This document shows positions 1 to 9,786 of a stretch of 38,052 nt of DNA, piece by piece (position 1 is the stretch's first letter; every line of letters starts with the position of its first letter). The notes under the pieces were generated by a model that worked only from the letters and a program-made list of their open reading frames with translations, did not search any database and was not told the DNA's origin. This DNA comes from Bacteroidota bacterium (lineage in GTDB: Bacteria; Bacteroidota; Bacteroidia; Bacteroidales; GCA-2748055), in NCBI GenBank assembly GCA_030637895.1, contig DAOWFP010000066.1, positions 1 through 38,052 on the forward strand, written 5' to 3'. The position numbers were made by a program, and so were the translations under genes.

Positions 1-2172
1 AGGTACACCATTTAATTCAGCTGATTGGATATATATGTTTGTGCCGGTAGAATTCTTAGCAATTAATTTGAAGGTATTTCCATTCTGTAAATGGATTGAT
101 ACTTTACTAAATACCGGGCTTGTAATTGTATAAAATGGAATTCCGGGTTTGATGGGAAAAAAGCCCATGGATGAGAATACTACAAATGCGGACATGGAAC
201 CCCCATCTTCATCACCAGGGACACCGAAAATGTTATCCTGAAACCATGTATCCAGAATTTGCCGGGTCCATTTCTGGGTTTTCCAGGGAGAATCGGTATA
301 ATTAAAAAGGTATGGAATATGAAAGGAGACCTGGTTTCCCATGGAAAAATTGCCGATCAAACCAGTTTGATCTGGAAATTTTGCCCAGAAATGATATTTA
401 CTCTGGTCCAATCCCTCCCTGAAAAGTTGGTCAAGGCGGTTTTCAAACAGAATTTTACCCCCCATCAGGTCCTGAAGACCTTCGATGTCATGTTGTACAT
501 ACCATAAATAAGACCATCCATTGTGCTCGTTGTAATAATCTCGCCCCCCGGGGCCACCATCAAATTTGGGATCAATTTCTATCCAGTTTCCAAGCGCATC
601 TTTTGGCATAAAAAATCCTTTTTCAAACCAATACAGGTTTTTATAGTTCTCGGATTTTAGAATGAATCGCCTGTTAATCATATCATTACCCAACTCCATC
701 GCCATTTCACTTAATGCCCAGCTGTCGTAACTATGTGCTAACGTTATAGCTACTGCTGATCGTTTTTGCCCCGGTTTTCCCAGGGCCAGTGTATCCGTTT
801 CCTTCTCCCCGGGATGTAACGCAGGATAATATCCATTCATATTATAGAAATCTTCAAGCAAGCCTTTCGGACCATTCCGGCTGGGAAGCATGGTTGCCAG
901 CTCAGCACTTTTCAATATGCCTTCAAACGCTTTATCAACATCAAAGTTTCTAATCCCTTTGCGATAGGCATCCAGGAACATGATGGATGAATGAAATCCA
1001 AACATACCAGCCCGGTCTCCAAAATGTCTTGGATAATCAGGCATCCAGCCACTTTGCCGGTACATCCTGACATATGAATAAAGCATATCCGATTCTACCG
1101 CTGGATTGAGGAGCATGCGTAAGGGATGAAGCGCAATAAAATTCCCCCAGGAATAGTCATCCACATAAAAAGACCTGCTATCTTCATGAATCTGATTGTC
1201 ATATCCACTGAAATACCTCCCATTCTCAGTGATATTTACCATCCGGACATAACAGCGATATAAAGCTGTATAAAAGCTGCGTTTCTGTCCTTCGGTTCCA
1301 CCTTCTACCTGTATCTGGCTGATAACTTTATCCCAGGCCGATCTCCCATTATTCTTGAGTTCTTCAAAGCTTACCCCATTCAACTCCTGATAGTAATTAC
1401 TTTTCGCCTGGTCCTGGCTGATAAATGAAATAGCATAACGAAATTCAACACATGATGAATCGCTTTCTGAATAGTTGATCCAGACTTTATTTCCTTCACT
1501 TTTATATCCGGGAATCCCGGTAAAAACCCCATATAAATATGCAATCCCATTTTGTTGATGATGCAAATCAGTCACTGATTCTTTGCCATAAATTTCATTT
1601 GGAATAGCCATCTCATATGAGCCATTTGCATAATAATGTGACAACAATAGATTCTTTTTGACATTTTCAGGAAATGAAAATCGGTAAATTCCGGTTCTTT
1701 CTCCTGCAGTAAATTCAAGAAGTATGTCATCATCTGTAAGCAAGGTGGCATAATACCAGGGCCGGGTTATTTCATGGTTATATTCGTAATTCAATCGCTT
1801 GCTAACACTCACATCAGTTACTTCTCCAGTTAACGGTTTGATGGAAAAAATAAGTTGTGGAGTAATGACATTCAATGCGAGACATGGAAAATCGGTGATC
1901 TCAGCATCCAGATGATCTTTCCGGTTTGGGAATACCCTCACCATTTGATTTGGTAAATGAACGACTGGCCTGTTAGGATTTAGAAGAGGCGCCACATTGC
2001 CAATCGTAGGATCAATATAGTTGAGGTCGGGGTTGCATGCAGGGTTTTGATCATATGAATAAATGGAGTGATGTTGAATTTGGGAAAACCCCGGTTTACA
2101 AATAAGTATTGCTGTCAAAAATAAAATGAGATGCAGGGTATTGCTGGTATTACACCTCTGAGTATTTTTCAT
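1..2172 (-). CDS. Divergent GH92 glycosidase, secreted (3' end outside window)
   Basis: This gene runs off the left edge; 724 codons are present and GH92 proteins are usually about 750 residues, so only the last few dozen are missing. The N-terminus is a signal peptide ending near GFSQ, with no convincing lipobox, so a periplasmic or secreted enzyme is likely. GH92 enzymes are calcium-dependent inverting exo-alpha-mannosidases. The GH92 acid motif is visible as NEHNGW (Glu549) and the base loop as GVPGDEDGG (653-658). The usual N-terminal FPGA..PFGM block is instead of the type HLPNQMVRVFPNRKD, as in the GH92 gene at 7409-9661, so the sugar specificity may differ from classical mannosidases. 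The start at 2172 was chosen because it gives a complete signal peptide. It is last in view of the run from the sulfatase operon, 49 bp after its upstream neighbour. The family call is secure; the substrate is not. Confidence 0.9.
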   Translation of the reverse strand, partial: MKNTQRCNTSNTLHLILFLTAILICKPGFSQIQHHSIYSYDQNPACNPDLNYIDPTIGNVAPLLNPNRPVVHLPNQMVRVFPNRKDHLDAEITDFPCLALNVITPQLIFSIKPLTGEVTDVSVSKRLNYEYNHEITRPWYYATLLTDDDILLEFTAGERTGIYRFSFPENVKKNLLLSHYYANGSYEMAIPNEIYGKESVTDLHHQQNGIAYLYGVFTGIPGYKSEGNKVWINYSESDSSCVEFRYAISFISQDQAKSNYYQELNGVSFEELKNNGRSAWDKVISQIQVEGGTEGQKRSFYTALYRCYVRMVNITENGRYFSGYDNQIHEDSRSFYVDDYSWGNFIALHPLRMLLNPAVESDMLYSYVRMYRQSGWMPDYPRHFGDRAGMFGFHSSIMFLDAYRKGIRNFDVDKAFEGILKSAELATMLPSRNGPKGLLEDFYNMNGYYPALHPGEKETDTLALGKPGQKRSAVAITLAHSYDSWALSEMAMELGNDMINRRFILKSENYKNLYWFEKGFFMPKDALGNWIEIDPKFDGGPGGRDYYNEHNGWSYLWYVQHDIEGLQDLMGGKILFENRLDQLFREGLDQSKYHFWAKFPDQTGLIGNFSMGNQVSFHIPYLFNYTDSPWKTQKWTRQILDTWFQDNIFGVPGDEDGGSMSAFVVFSSMGFFPIKPGIPFYTITSPVFSKVSIHLQNGNTFKLIAKNSTGTNIYIQSAELNGVP

Positions 2173-2221
2173 AGCATTTTGAATTTTTTGAATCCTGCAG
2201 GGTTCAAATTTCCAGTCTTAC

Positions 2222-4159
2222 CTAGTCGATCACCTTGTAATGTTTCATAAGCTTCACATAGTCTTTCCGCTTGTCCAATTCAGCTTTTGATACATCTTTG
2301 CCTTTTAAGCTCTTATTCTCAGCTTCAATTCTGTATACTTTGTTTTGCAAAGCCCTGTAGTATCCATCGGCGGTGGCCTTATTGGTAAAATGGGCATTGG
2401 TGTATGGATTGTTGGCTATACCAGCGTCCAGAGTTGCAATCCAGTCCGCAGGGATAGTGGAAGTCCCGGTCAATGCTCCACAAAGGGCTGCAGCACTGGC
2501 TGCAGTACAATCCGTATCATATCCCCTGTTGGTTGCTATAAGAACACTCTGTTTTACATTGCCTTTTGTTGCCTTAAACAGGGCAAATGCAAAGCCTACA
2601 TTTTCATAAATACTTGAGTTCGGATATTTCTCTATTCTTGCGAATGCGTTGTACTTACTATCCGGATCCATGTATACATCTGTTAATTCCTGCCACATAT
2701 CCCTGTTCATCGGATCATCATACTTCTCTGTGATGCTCATCACATACCTGAGTTCTTCCTCAATTTCAGGCGAAGCATATTCAAGGGCTCCCTCAATGAC
2801 CGATTCGACTGTTGCATCGGGAAGCATTGCCAAAGCCATTGCTGCATTATAAACAGCACCCCAGGCAAATGCATCGTCATTGGGATCTTCATAGTAGAAT
2901 TTCCCCATTTCATTCATATCAGCAATTGCATTGTCAGGATCGCCGGCATTAATTGCGGGCAATGCCTGAAAGGTGCGGGCTGTTAAATGAATATGCTCAC
3001 CCAGGTCTCTTGGAGAACCGAATTTCGTGATTGGAAAATCTTCTGGCTCTACTCCCCACTGTACAAAAGCCAATAATACCCGGTCATAATTCTGGGTCAT
3101 GTGGTACATATCTTCAATTTCAGCATCACGCAACCAAACCTTCATTAAATCCTGGTAATCTATGCGATCCTGTTTTTCCATGATAGCAGTCGAAATCAGT
3201 TTATGCCTCTCGCCACCGTCTTCAGTCGCGCCGGCCGGATGCGTCCAGGCACCAGAGTAGTGTTTGTATGGAATAAATTTGTCCTGAAAGCCAAACATTT
3301 CCTGAATCCGGTCCTGAGAACAATTGTATTCAGTAATTGCTCCCATGGCACATCCCGCTCTGAATCCCAGCAGCGTGCCATAAATTCTGTCGTAGACAAC
3401 ACTACGAATCGGCTCTCCATCGTCATTTTGTATGGTATAATAATGTGATTCAACGGTGGCAATATTTGCGTTTTCAGCAGATACCAGTCGAATGACAACT
3501 GTTTCATCATCTTCAGGAACAAGATCATCTTTCACCTGGAATCTAATGAAGCCTTCATCATTACCTGCCGGAATGATAAGTTTCTTAGATTCGAACAGGA
3601 AATCTTCACCTTCTTCCGCCAGTACACCCTGAACAGTATATCTTAAGTCTATGGCCTCAGGGAAGGTATTCGATAGCATAACCTTCACTTCGACTGATTC
3701 ATTCGATTCAACATTAATGGAAGAAGGCATCTCAAATTCAACATCAGGGAAAGCGGCATCAAGAATCTGAATGGAGGCCTGGCTATATTGTTCATCAATT
3801 ACATAGTCTTCGCTTTCAAGGATTCGTATTCTGGCCTCTTCAGTTCCTTCCAATAATCCATCATCAATCGGCCTGATATGGATCTCATTGTATTTATCTA
3901 CTTTCTGAATATTTCCCAGTCCAAGTGACCGGTAATCAAGGCCTTCTCCAGCGCTTCCCTCGCACTTTAATTTCACCTTCAGGCCGGGGACTGGCTCCCC
4001 TAACTGATATACCCTGAATGTACCCACATTTTGTCCCTCCTTACAGTGGCCATCCCATACAACAATTGCAACCTTTGGTTTTTGTCCAAATAGAACCGAT
4101 CCTGGAATAACCAGCCAGCAGGCCATTGCTGTGATCAGAAGTTTTAAGATGTGTCTCAT
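2222..4159 (-). CDS. Secreted Calx-beta / ADP-ribosylglycohydrolase-fold protein
   Basis: The 645-residue product has a signal peptide (about 1-26, ending LFGQ). Two Calx-beta-like beta-sandwich repeats follow (about 28-134 and 140-246), each ending in the acidic DDG/E-rich strands typical of the family. From about residue 253 it is an ADP-ribosylglycohydrolase (DraG-like) domain, opening with DRIYGTLLGFRAGCAMG. Two expected metal sites are visible: ATEDGG at 311-316 and GYDTDCTA at 546-553 (Asp548, Asp550). Family members remove ADP-ribose or related N-glycosyl groups, but a secreted copy inside a glycan locus has no obvious ADP-ribosylated substrate, so it may act on a glycosidic or N-glycosyl bond instead. 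It lies 54 bp after the phosphoesterase gene and 49 bp before a GH92 gene, apparently in one transcription unit. Domain assignment is good; the reaction is unknown. Confidence 0.82.
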   Translation of the reverse strand: MRHILKLLITAMACWLVIPGSVLFGQKPKVAIVVWDGHCKEGQNVGTFRVYQLGEPVPGLKVKLKCEGSAGEGLDYRSLGLGNIQKVDKYNEIHIRPIDDGLLEGTEEARIRILESEDYVIDEQYSQASIQILDAAFPDVEFEMPSSINVESNESVEVKVMLSNTFPEAIDLRYTVQGVLAEEGEDFLFESKKLIIPAGNDEGFIRFQVKDDLVPEDDETVVIRLVSAENANIATVESHYYTIQNDDGEPIRSVVYDRIYGTLLGFRAGCAMGAITEYNCSQDRIQEMFGFQDKFIPYKHYSGAWTHPAGATEDGGERHKLISTAIMEKQDRIDYQDLMKVWLRDAEIEDMYHMTQNYDRVLLAFVQWGVEPEDFPITKFGSPRDLGEHIHLTARTFQALPAINAGDPDNAIADMNEMGKFYYEDPNDDAFAWGAVYNAAMALAMLPDATVESVIEGALEYASPEIEEELRYVMSITEKYDDPMNRDMWQELTDVYMDPDSKYNAFARIEKYPNSSIYENVGFAFALFKATKGNVKQSVLIATNRGYDTDCTAASAAALCGALTGTSTIPADWIATLDAGIANNPYTNAHFTNKATADGYYRALQNKVYRIEAENKSLKGKDVSKAELDKRKDYVKLMKHYKVID

Positions 4160-4213
4160 GACAAAAAAATTTATTGATTTATATCACTAATTAAAGTGAA
4201 ACGGGTATTCATT

Positions 4214-5785
4214 CTATTTGATATTAAAAATCTGATATGCTGTAAATTCATTGTTGAACATATCGGTAGTACTTATTTTTATCATATGCGATCCTTCCTG
4301 TAAATCAAAAGGCATTTTTGCTGTCCAGATATGTGAGCACTCCTGGGCTTTGACCCATTCATCGATATCTTTATAGGCATTGAAAAATTCAACAACAAGC
4401 GGATCGGTCATGATCTGGTGATTCATCCTTACAGGAGGGCGGTCGTCCAGTTGATATGTCACTTCGTCATCAGGATTTCCGGCAAACACATTCACAATGA
4501 TCTGTTCACTTTCAAGACTATCCAATGATATTTCGCCCCTGGGTGCACTGATCCTCATTTGAAAATCGGGATGATGATTGGCGGGATGAAATTTAAAGCT
4601 GTAGGTATTGTCCTTGAAATTAAAAACAAAAAAACCATTGGGAGTGCCGTCCTGTGCCACGGCTAATGGAATACCGCGCTCATCCTTCACCTTCGACCAC
4701 CATGAACCACAGGCTGCACCAACTACGAGATAGTGAAATTGTACCGGCTGGGTCCAGTGCTTTTCCTTATCGTAATTCATGTTTACAATCTTATGCTGGT
4801 GCCCGGCAAGAGCCAGCAAATGTTTTCTGTTTTTCAATGTATCGAAGACCTTATCTATGGTTTCCTTTTTCATGGGGCCTTCAAGGATCGGGATATGTGT
4901 TATGATCACAAGCAAATAATCATCAGGGACAAATTTCAGGTCATTTGCCATCCATATTAATTGTTTGTCATCAAAACCACCGGAATATCTGCCATTTTTG
5001 TCTTCCTTTTTGTTCCATCCCTTATATTGTATGGAATTCAGGACCATGAAATGCACCTTCCCCTTATTAAAAGAATAATAGTCCGGGCCGAATACCCTTC
5101 GGAATGTTTCTGCTTTGAAGCTGTCGCTTTCGGCTTTTAAATTCATGTCGTGATTCCCGATCACATTGTAAGCCGGTATTTCAAGATGCCTGACTCCATC
5201 GTTAAGTTTGCCATAAAGGCTTAAATCGTCCTCAACCAGGTCGCCCAGAGCCATATAGAAATCTGCATCGTAATCAAACATTTCGGAAACCACATCGTTC
5301 AGGTAGTAATTAACCTGCTCGGCTGTATAGGGTTGCGGATCGCCAGTTATAATTACATTGAACTGATTCTTCTGTTCCGATGCTATCAGTGCAAAATTCA
5401 CGCTCTCAGGCAGGGCCCCAGTAACAGGTATCCCCTCATAATCGAGCCCTTCTGGCGAACCCCCGGGTTGATGGATGTAGTAGAATTGGGGCAAATTATT
5501 TTCATCGAGAGGAACATCATAAGCACTTGGTTTTGAAACGAATATTAAGGTCCTGTCACTTACCGGCAGTGAATATCTGCCTTTGGAATCGGTTTTAACT
5601 GCTTCACGCTGATTTGAAACGATCACATCCGCAATCCCCGGTTCATTCTCATCCAATATCCCATTGGCGTTTACATCATGAAACACGATGCCGCTTACAA
5701 GATCATTGTCCTGTGCAAAACTACTTATCTGAATCAATGACAGGGTAAGAATTATCGCCGGTAAAACTGTGAATCTGCTTCTCAT
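4214..5785 (-). CDS. Secreted calcineurin-like phosphoesterase with SdrD-B-like N-domain
   Basis: The product has 523 residues and a signal peptide ending near SSFAQ. Residues about 28-85 form a prealbumin/SdrD-B-like module with a calcium-loop-like run, DVNANGILDENE. The metallophosphoesterase core follows, with GDPQ (148-151), GDLVED (181-186), GNHD (210-213), THIPI (His297) and GHQH (328-331), the full set of metal ligands apart from His replaced by Gln in the first motif. Residues about 425-523 match the C-terminal beta domain usually seen in this subfamily. These enzymes hydrolyse phosphomonoesters or diesters; in this neighbourhood the target may be a phosphate on the glycan. It sits 28 bp downstream of the sulfatase gene and is probably cotranscribed with it. 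Family call is firm; substrate is inference. Confidence 0.88.
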   Translation of the reverse strand: MRSRFTVLPAIILTLSLIQISSFAQDNDLVSGIVFHDVNANGILDENEPGIADVIVSNQREAVKTDSKGRYSLPVSDRTLIFVSKPSAYDVPLDENNLPQFYYIHQPGGSPEGLDYEGIPVTGALPESVNFALIASEQKNQFNVIITGDPQPYTAEQVNYYLNDVVSEMFDYDADFYMALGDLVEDDLSLYGKLNDGVRHLEIPAYNVIGNHDMNLKAESDSFKAETFRRVFGPDYYSFNKGKVHFMVLNSIQYKGWNKKEDKNGRYSGGFDDKQLIWMANDLKFVPDDYLLVIITHIPILEGPMKKETIDKVFDTLKNRKHLLALAGHQHKIVNMNYDKEKHWTQPVQFHYLVVGAACGSWWSKVKDERGIPLAVAQDGTPNGFFVFNFKDNTYSFKFHPANHHPDFQMRISAPRGEISLDSLESEQIIVNVFAGNPDDEVTYQLDDRPPVRMNHQIMTDPLVVEFFNAYKDIDEWVKAQECSHIWTAKMPFDLQEGSHMIKISTTDMFNNEFTAYQIFNIK

Positions 5786-5813
5786 TTTTTCTGATTATGC
5801 TGTTTCAAGTGTC

Positions 5814-7295
5814 TTACCTGGTATTTTCTGAATTTCGTATCTCGTTCAACTTCTCCGATAGCTTAAACGCCATGCCTGGATTGGTCTGGATGAGATTTGT
5901 GGTCTCGCCCGGGTCTTTGCTCAAATCGTACAACTGGGCTTCAAAGTCCTTCAGGTTCTCCAGCCTGTTCTCCGGTAAACCCTCGGGAGGGGTATCATCA
6001 ATAAATTTCCAGTTTCCATCGTGCAATGCGTGCATCCCGTTGACATCGGCAGTTACCATGGAAGTTCTCGGATTGGGATTGCTTTTGTCCAGCAGCGCGG
6101 GCAGGAAACTATAGCTATCCGGAGCCACATTTTTTGATGCAGGAAGCGTTCCCTCGGTGATATCGCACACAGTGGCAAATATGTCCAGGAGATTTATCAT
6201 ATCATCTGAGACTGATCCCTCCTTCACCACCCCAGGCCAGGATACAATTAAGGGAACATTGCACCCTCCCTGGTAAATGGTATGTTTATCACCCCGAAGC
6301 TCACCGTTAATTTTCAGGCCATATTTCTGGGCCAGTCGTTCAGGAGCCTCGGGCCTGTGAGGCCCGGGAATATCACCCCCATTGTCGCTGGTAAAGATGA
6401 TCACTGTATTCTCCAGCAGATTCATATACTCCAGGGTTTCAATGATCCTGCCCACACTCATATCCAGATCCTGGATGAAATCGCCGTATGGGCCACAATC
6501 GCTCATTCCGCGCATCTGGGCCGAGGGAGTACTTGGATGGTGAACAGCTACGGGAGCAAAATAGAGGAAAAAAGGATCCTCACTGCTTTGCTCTTTGATC
6601 CAGTTTACAGATTTCTCTGTCAGCAACTCCATCACCTCCTCATTAATTCTCTGGGGTGCATCATAGCCAATGTAGCGATCTCCGTAATAGGACCGGGAAT
6701 AGGGCTGTATGCGATCACTCCTGATGCCGTAAATTTGATCGTTTTCAATATATACCCCCAATTTGTCATCATGATTCTGCGGTACTCCAAAATGATAATC
6801 AAAACCTAAATCCAGGGGCCCTGGAGATAGTTTCCCGGTATATGCCATGGGATCCTTATTGAGCCCGTGACCGTAGCCTAAATGCCATTTCCCAACAGCT
6901 GCGGTATGATAGCCTCTCTCCTTTAACCAATCAGCCACCGTGGTTCTTTCCGGATCCGGAAGCAGGTCACCCAGCGGGTGAGTTACCCCATATTTCAGGG
7001 GGGACCTCCAGGAGTATCGCCCGGTAAGAAATCCATAGCGGGTCGGGGTACAAATGGAGGCGGGTGTACTGGCATTGGTGAACCGCATACCACGGTCGGC
7101 TATGCGGTTTATGTGCGGGGTCCGAACCAGTTCCGGATCTGCACCGTAGGAATTTAAACTGCCATATCCAAAATCATCCGCCAGGATGAATATGATATTA
7201 GGCCTTTGTGGATTTTCCTGAGCCATGGCTGAGAATGCCATTCCGAATATGGCAATAAATACAATTATTCTTCCAATTGATTTTCCTTGTATCAT
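5814..7295 (-). CDS. Secreted type I (formylglycine) sulfatase
   Basis: This is a 493-residue arylsulfatase-type enzyme that removes sulfate esters from carbohydrates. The open frame extends upstream to 7430, but the start at 7295 is preferred because it places the signal peptide (MIQGKS... ending AMAQ) at the N-terminus. The metal-binding opening motif is NIIFILADDFGYG (Asp40, Asp41). The maturation motif CTPTR is at 82-86, followed by YGFLTGR, so Cys82 would be converted to formylglycine. GKWHLG (135-140) and TSDNGG supply further active-site residues. No maturase gene is in the window. It follows the second GH92 gene after 113 bp without a visible terminator and precedes the phosphoesterase by 28 bp. 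Its presence suggests the target glycan is sulfated. The S1 subfamily was not determined. Confidence 0.95.
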   Translation of the reverse strand: MIQGKSIGRIIVFIAIFGMAFSAMAQENPQRPNIIFILADDFGYGSLNSYGADPELVRTPHINRIADRGMRFTNASTPASICTPTRYGFLTGRYSWRSPLKYGVTHPLGDLLPDPERTTVADWLKERGYHTAAVGKWHLGYGHGLNKDPMAYTGKLSPGPLDLGFDYHFGVPQNHDDKLGVYIENDQIYGIRSDRIQPYSRSYYGDRYIGYDAPQRINEEVMELLTEKSVNWIKEQSSEDPFFLYFAPVAVHHPSTPSAQMRGMSDCGPYGDFIQDLDMSVGRIIETLEYMNLLENTVIIFTSDNGGDIPGPHRPEAPERLAQKYGLKINGELRGDKHTIYQGGCNVPLIVSWPGVVKEGSVSDDMINLLDIFATVCDITEGTLPASKNVAPDSYSFLPALLDKSNPNPRTSMVTADVNGMHALHDGNWKFIDDTPPEGLPENRLENLKDFEAQLYDLSKDPGETTNLIQTNPGMAFKLSEKLNEIRNSENTR

Positions 7296-7408
7296 AGTCG
7301 CTCTATTTTTTATAAAATATTCCGATAACACAACAATCAAATACCACCTTTTGAAGTAGTGCTTTTCCATTTTTAGAGTAAACGATTTATTTAGAGGCAA
7401 GACGACAC

Positions 7409-9661
7409 TTATTGGACTCCAGCTCCCCACGATTTATTGGCTTTTGGCCCCATTTCAAATAGCAGTTTCCCACCCTTCATCACTTCTTCATGAGTGATCC
7501 ATGGTGCGTCCAGTGTTTCGCCATTTAGCTCAGCAGACTGGATATACTTGTTTTCAGCGGATACATTCCGGGCCTCTAATTCAAAAAGCTGTCCATTACC
7601 CAGGTCGACCGAGACATGCTCAAAGACAGGACTCCCAATGGTATAGACCGGATCCCCCGGTGTCACAGGGTAGAGCCCAATCTGGCTGAAGACAACAAAG
7701 GCTGACATGCCTCCTCCATCTTCATCACCAGGCACTCCCATTAAATCGTTGCGAAACCACTCATCCAGTAATTTCCTAATGGATTTTTGCGTCTTCCAGG
7801 GCTGACCCGCATAGTTGTACAGATAAGGCACATGTAGGGAGGGTTCATTGGCCATGGAGAACTGTCCCACGTTCCCGGTATGATCTGGTAACTGGGCATA
7901 AAAACTATATTTACTTTTCCCCAGGGGTTCTTTGAACATGGCATCCAGTTCCCTGACAAATGCTTCCATACCACCCATTAGCAGGATAAGGTCGGGAATA
8001 TTATGTTGTACATCCCATCGGTAGACCCAGGCGTTATTCTCTCCATAATAGCCCCTGGCTCCCATTCCCCCCGAGTACCTGTAGTCGAAGGGCTCAATGA
8101 AGTTCCCGTTCCAATCCTTTGGGTGAAAAAATTTGGTTTCCCCATTGAACAGCTTCCGGTAATTGAGTGAAGCCTCCATGAAGTGTGCCGCATCCTCATT
8201 CTTCCCCAGTTCCTCTGCTAATTGAGCAAGGCACCACTGGTCGTAGGAAGTCCCCAGAGTGACAGCCACCGGCTGGCGGCGCTCAAAGGAATGCACCTCA
8301 GGGATGGTCTCTTCATCACCTTCGTATAATGCAGGGATGTAGCCCTTTTCATGGTAAAATGCATCAAGTTTTCCGGCAGGCAATCCTGACCAGGGTGCCA
8401 GTGTTTTTTCCATAATAGCTCCCCTGGTAGCGTTGTAAGCTTTTTCCAGGTCGAAATTGCCCAGCCCTTTTCGATGGGCATCGATTACGGAAGCTACTCC
8501 ATGGTTGGAGTTCATGCGCCGGCTGTCTCCTGTTATCTCAGGAAAGGTGGGCCACCAGAAGCGATCCATCTGCTCAGACATCAATACAAAGGAGTGAAGA
8601 ATATCTTCCTCCTGTTCCGGATCAAGAAGAATACGGAGCGGATGATGGGCTCGGTAAGAATCCCAGATCCAGTCATCCGTGTAAAAGGGCCGTCCTTTAT
8701 CCTCATGGACCTTGCCGTCAAAAGCACTGTAATATCGTCCGTTTTCCGAAATGCAAACCGGCCTCTCAAAACAACGGTAAAGGGAGGTGTAGAATACTAT
8801 CTGGTCATCGGTCGAATTTCCTTTGATACGGACTTTACCCAGAGCCTCGTTCCAGATATTGCGTCCGGCAGTTTGAAGTTCGTCTATTGTTTTTCCAAGC
8901 ACTTCACGCTCCATGTTCTGCTTTGCCTGGGCTTCATCAATAAAGGATATGCCGTATTTCATCTGCAGTATCCTGGTTTCCTGGGGGTACCTTAATATCA
9001 GGCAGGCATCCTTTCCTTCAGCCATGATAGCTTCACTGGTCGTTCCGTCTTTCATTGACACAACATTGGCAGGAGCCTTTTCTGGAAGAAAGTAAAGGTA
9101 AACCCGCGTATCGTTCTCAATGACCTGGAATCCGCTGATGGCCTCGCCGTCCCATTTTAATTCTCCCCTTTTTGAGTTCAGGACCAGTTGGACCGGGGCA
9201 TCCTTTTCAAACTCAAGTTTATAAGCAGCAGATTGATGCGACAGCCCGAAATCTACCTGGACTTGGGCCTCATCAAGGTAGACTGAATAGGAATAGGGCG
9301 TGAGTTTTTCCTGGTCGTAACTGTAATCTATAACGGATTTTAGCTGGGTCTCTTCTCCCTGAAAAGGGCTTAGATTAAATGCCGAACTGCCCCTGTGGCT
9401 GGTCACTACCAGGGGTAGACCATGTAGGCTGACTCCGGTATAGTCTCTTCGCTCAGGGTAAACCCGCAGCATGCTGTTGGGAAGGTGTATGGTGGGGAAA
9501 GTAGGGACCAGCAGATGGCTGATGTTTCCCATGTAAGGGTTCACGTAATCAACCGCTTGTTTTTCTCCTCCTTTGTGCAATTCCGGTTGGGATTTACAGC
9601 CCATACAAAGAAGTAGGATCAGGCCTATGCTTGCGCTAAAATAAAATTTATGTTTCTTCAC
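7409..9661 (-). CDS. Divergent GH92 glycosidase, lipoprotein
   Basis: The 750-residue product starts with a lipoprotein-like signal (lipid-anchored Cys22 in CMGCKS), so it is probably tethered to an outer or periplasmic membrane face. GH92 features include YTDDWIWDSYRAHHPL (327-342), the acid motif GENNAW (Glu541), and the base loop GVPGDEDGGGMSAF (642-655). The N-terminal segment reads HLPNSMLRVYPERRD rather than the canonical FPGA..PFGM..SPD block of the GH92 gene at 22629-24926. It therefore pairs with the GH92 gene at the left edge as a divergent subgroup. Classical members are calcium-dependent alpha-mannosidases; this subgroup may recognise another sugar or linkage. It is the first gene of the unit GH92, sulfatase, phosphoesterase, DraG-like, GH92, and has its own promoter of the shared regulon type at 9742-9786. 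Confidence 0.92.
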   Translation of the reverse strand: MKKHKFYFSASIGLILLLCMGCKSQPELHKGGEKQAVDYVNPYMGNISHLLVPTFPTIHLPNSMLRVYPERRDYTGVSLHGLPLVVTSHRGSSAFNLSPFQGEETQLKSVIDYSYDQEKLTPYSYSVYLDEAQVQVDFGLSHQSAAYKLEFEKDAPVQLVLNSKRGELKWDGEAISGFQVIENDTRVYLYFLPEKAPANVVSMKDGTTSEAIMAEGKDACLILRYPQETRILQMKYGISFIDEAQAKQNMEREVLGKTIDELQTAGRNIWNEALGKVRIKGNSTDDQIVFYTSLYRCFERPVCISENGRYYSAFDGKVHEDKGRPFYTDDWIWDSYRAHHPLRILLDPEQEEDILHSFVLMSEQMDRFWWPTFPEITGDSRRMNSNHGVASVIDAHRKGLGNFDLEKAYNATRGAIMEKTLAPWSGLPAGKLDAFYHEKGYIPALYEGDEETIPEVHSFERRQPVAVTLGTSYDQWCLAQLAEELGKNEDAAHFMEASLNYRKLFNGETKFFHPKDWNGNFIEPFDYRYSGGMGARGYYGENNAWVYRWDVQHNIPDLILLMGGMEAFVRELDAMFKEPLGKSKYSFYAQLPDHTGNVGQFSMANEPSLHVPYLYNYAGQPWKTQKSIRKLLDEWFRNDLMGVPGDEDGGGMSAFVVFSQIGLYPVTPGDPVYTIGSPVFEHVSVDLGNGQLFELEARNVSAENKYIQSAELNGETLDAPWITHEEVMKGGKLLFEMGPKANKSWGAGVQ

Positions 9662-9741
9662 TTGTTCAATTTATCAGTTTTAAAATACCCTGTTGACTTC
9701 ATCACCAGATACCCGGATTCCTGAAGCTCTATATACAAGGG

Positions 9742-9786
9742 ACAATATATAACGGAGGAAGTAATAAAATATTAATATTTCTTTAA
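9742..9786 (-). promoter_or_regulatory. Regulon promoter/operator of the GH92-sulfatase operon
   Basis: On the minus strand TTAA occurs at 9786-9783 and 9775-9772, a direct repeat with 11-bp period. A near copy, TTAC, follows in phase at 9764-9761. The -7-like box TATATTGT starts at 9749, exactly 26 bp after the start of the second TTAA. Transcription would begin near 9735, leaving about 74 nt before the GH92 start. The layout is identical to that of four other sites in the window (12751-12806, 19767-19811, 22564-22608, 24949-24993). The adjacent 9662-9741 and 9787-9909 hold nothing else I can support. Confidence 0.65.

Noticed and set aside
6282-6809. 175-residue plus-strand frame inside the sulfatase gene
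   Set aside because: Antisense shadow; the sulfatase motifs on the other strand are complete.
7296-7430. N-terminal extension of the sulfatase frame
   Set aside because: It would place 45 residues before a normal signal peptide and overlap the GH92 stop; the start at 7295 fits better.
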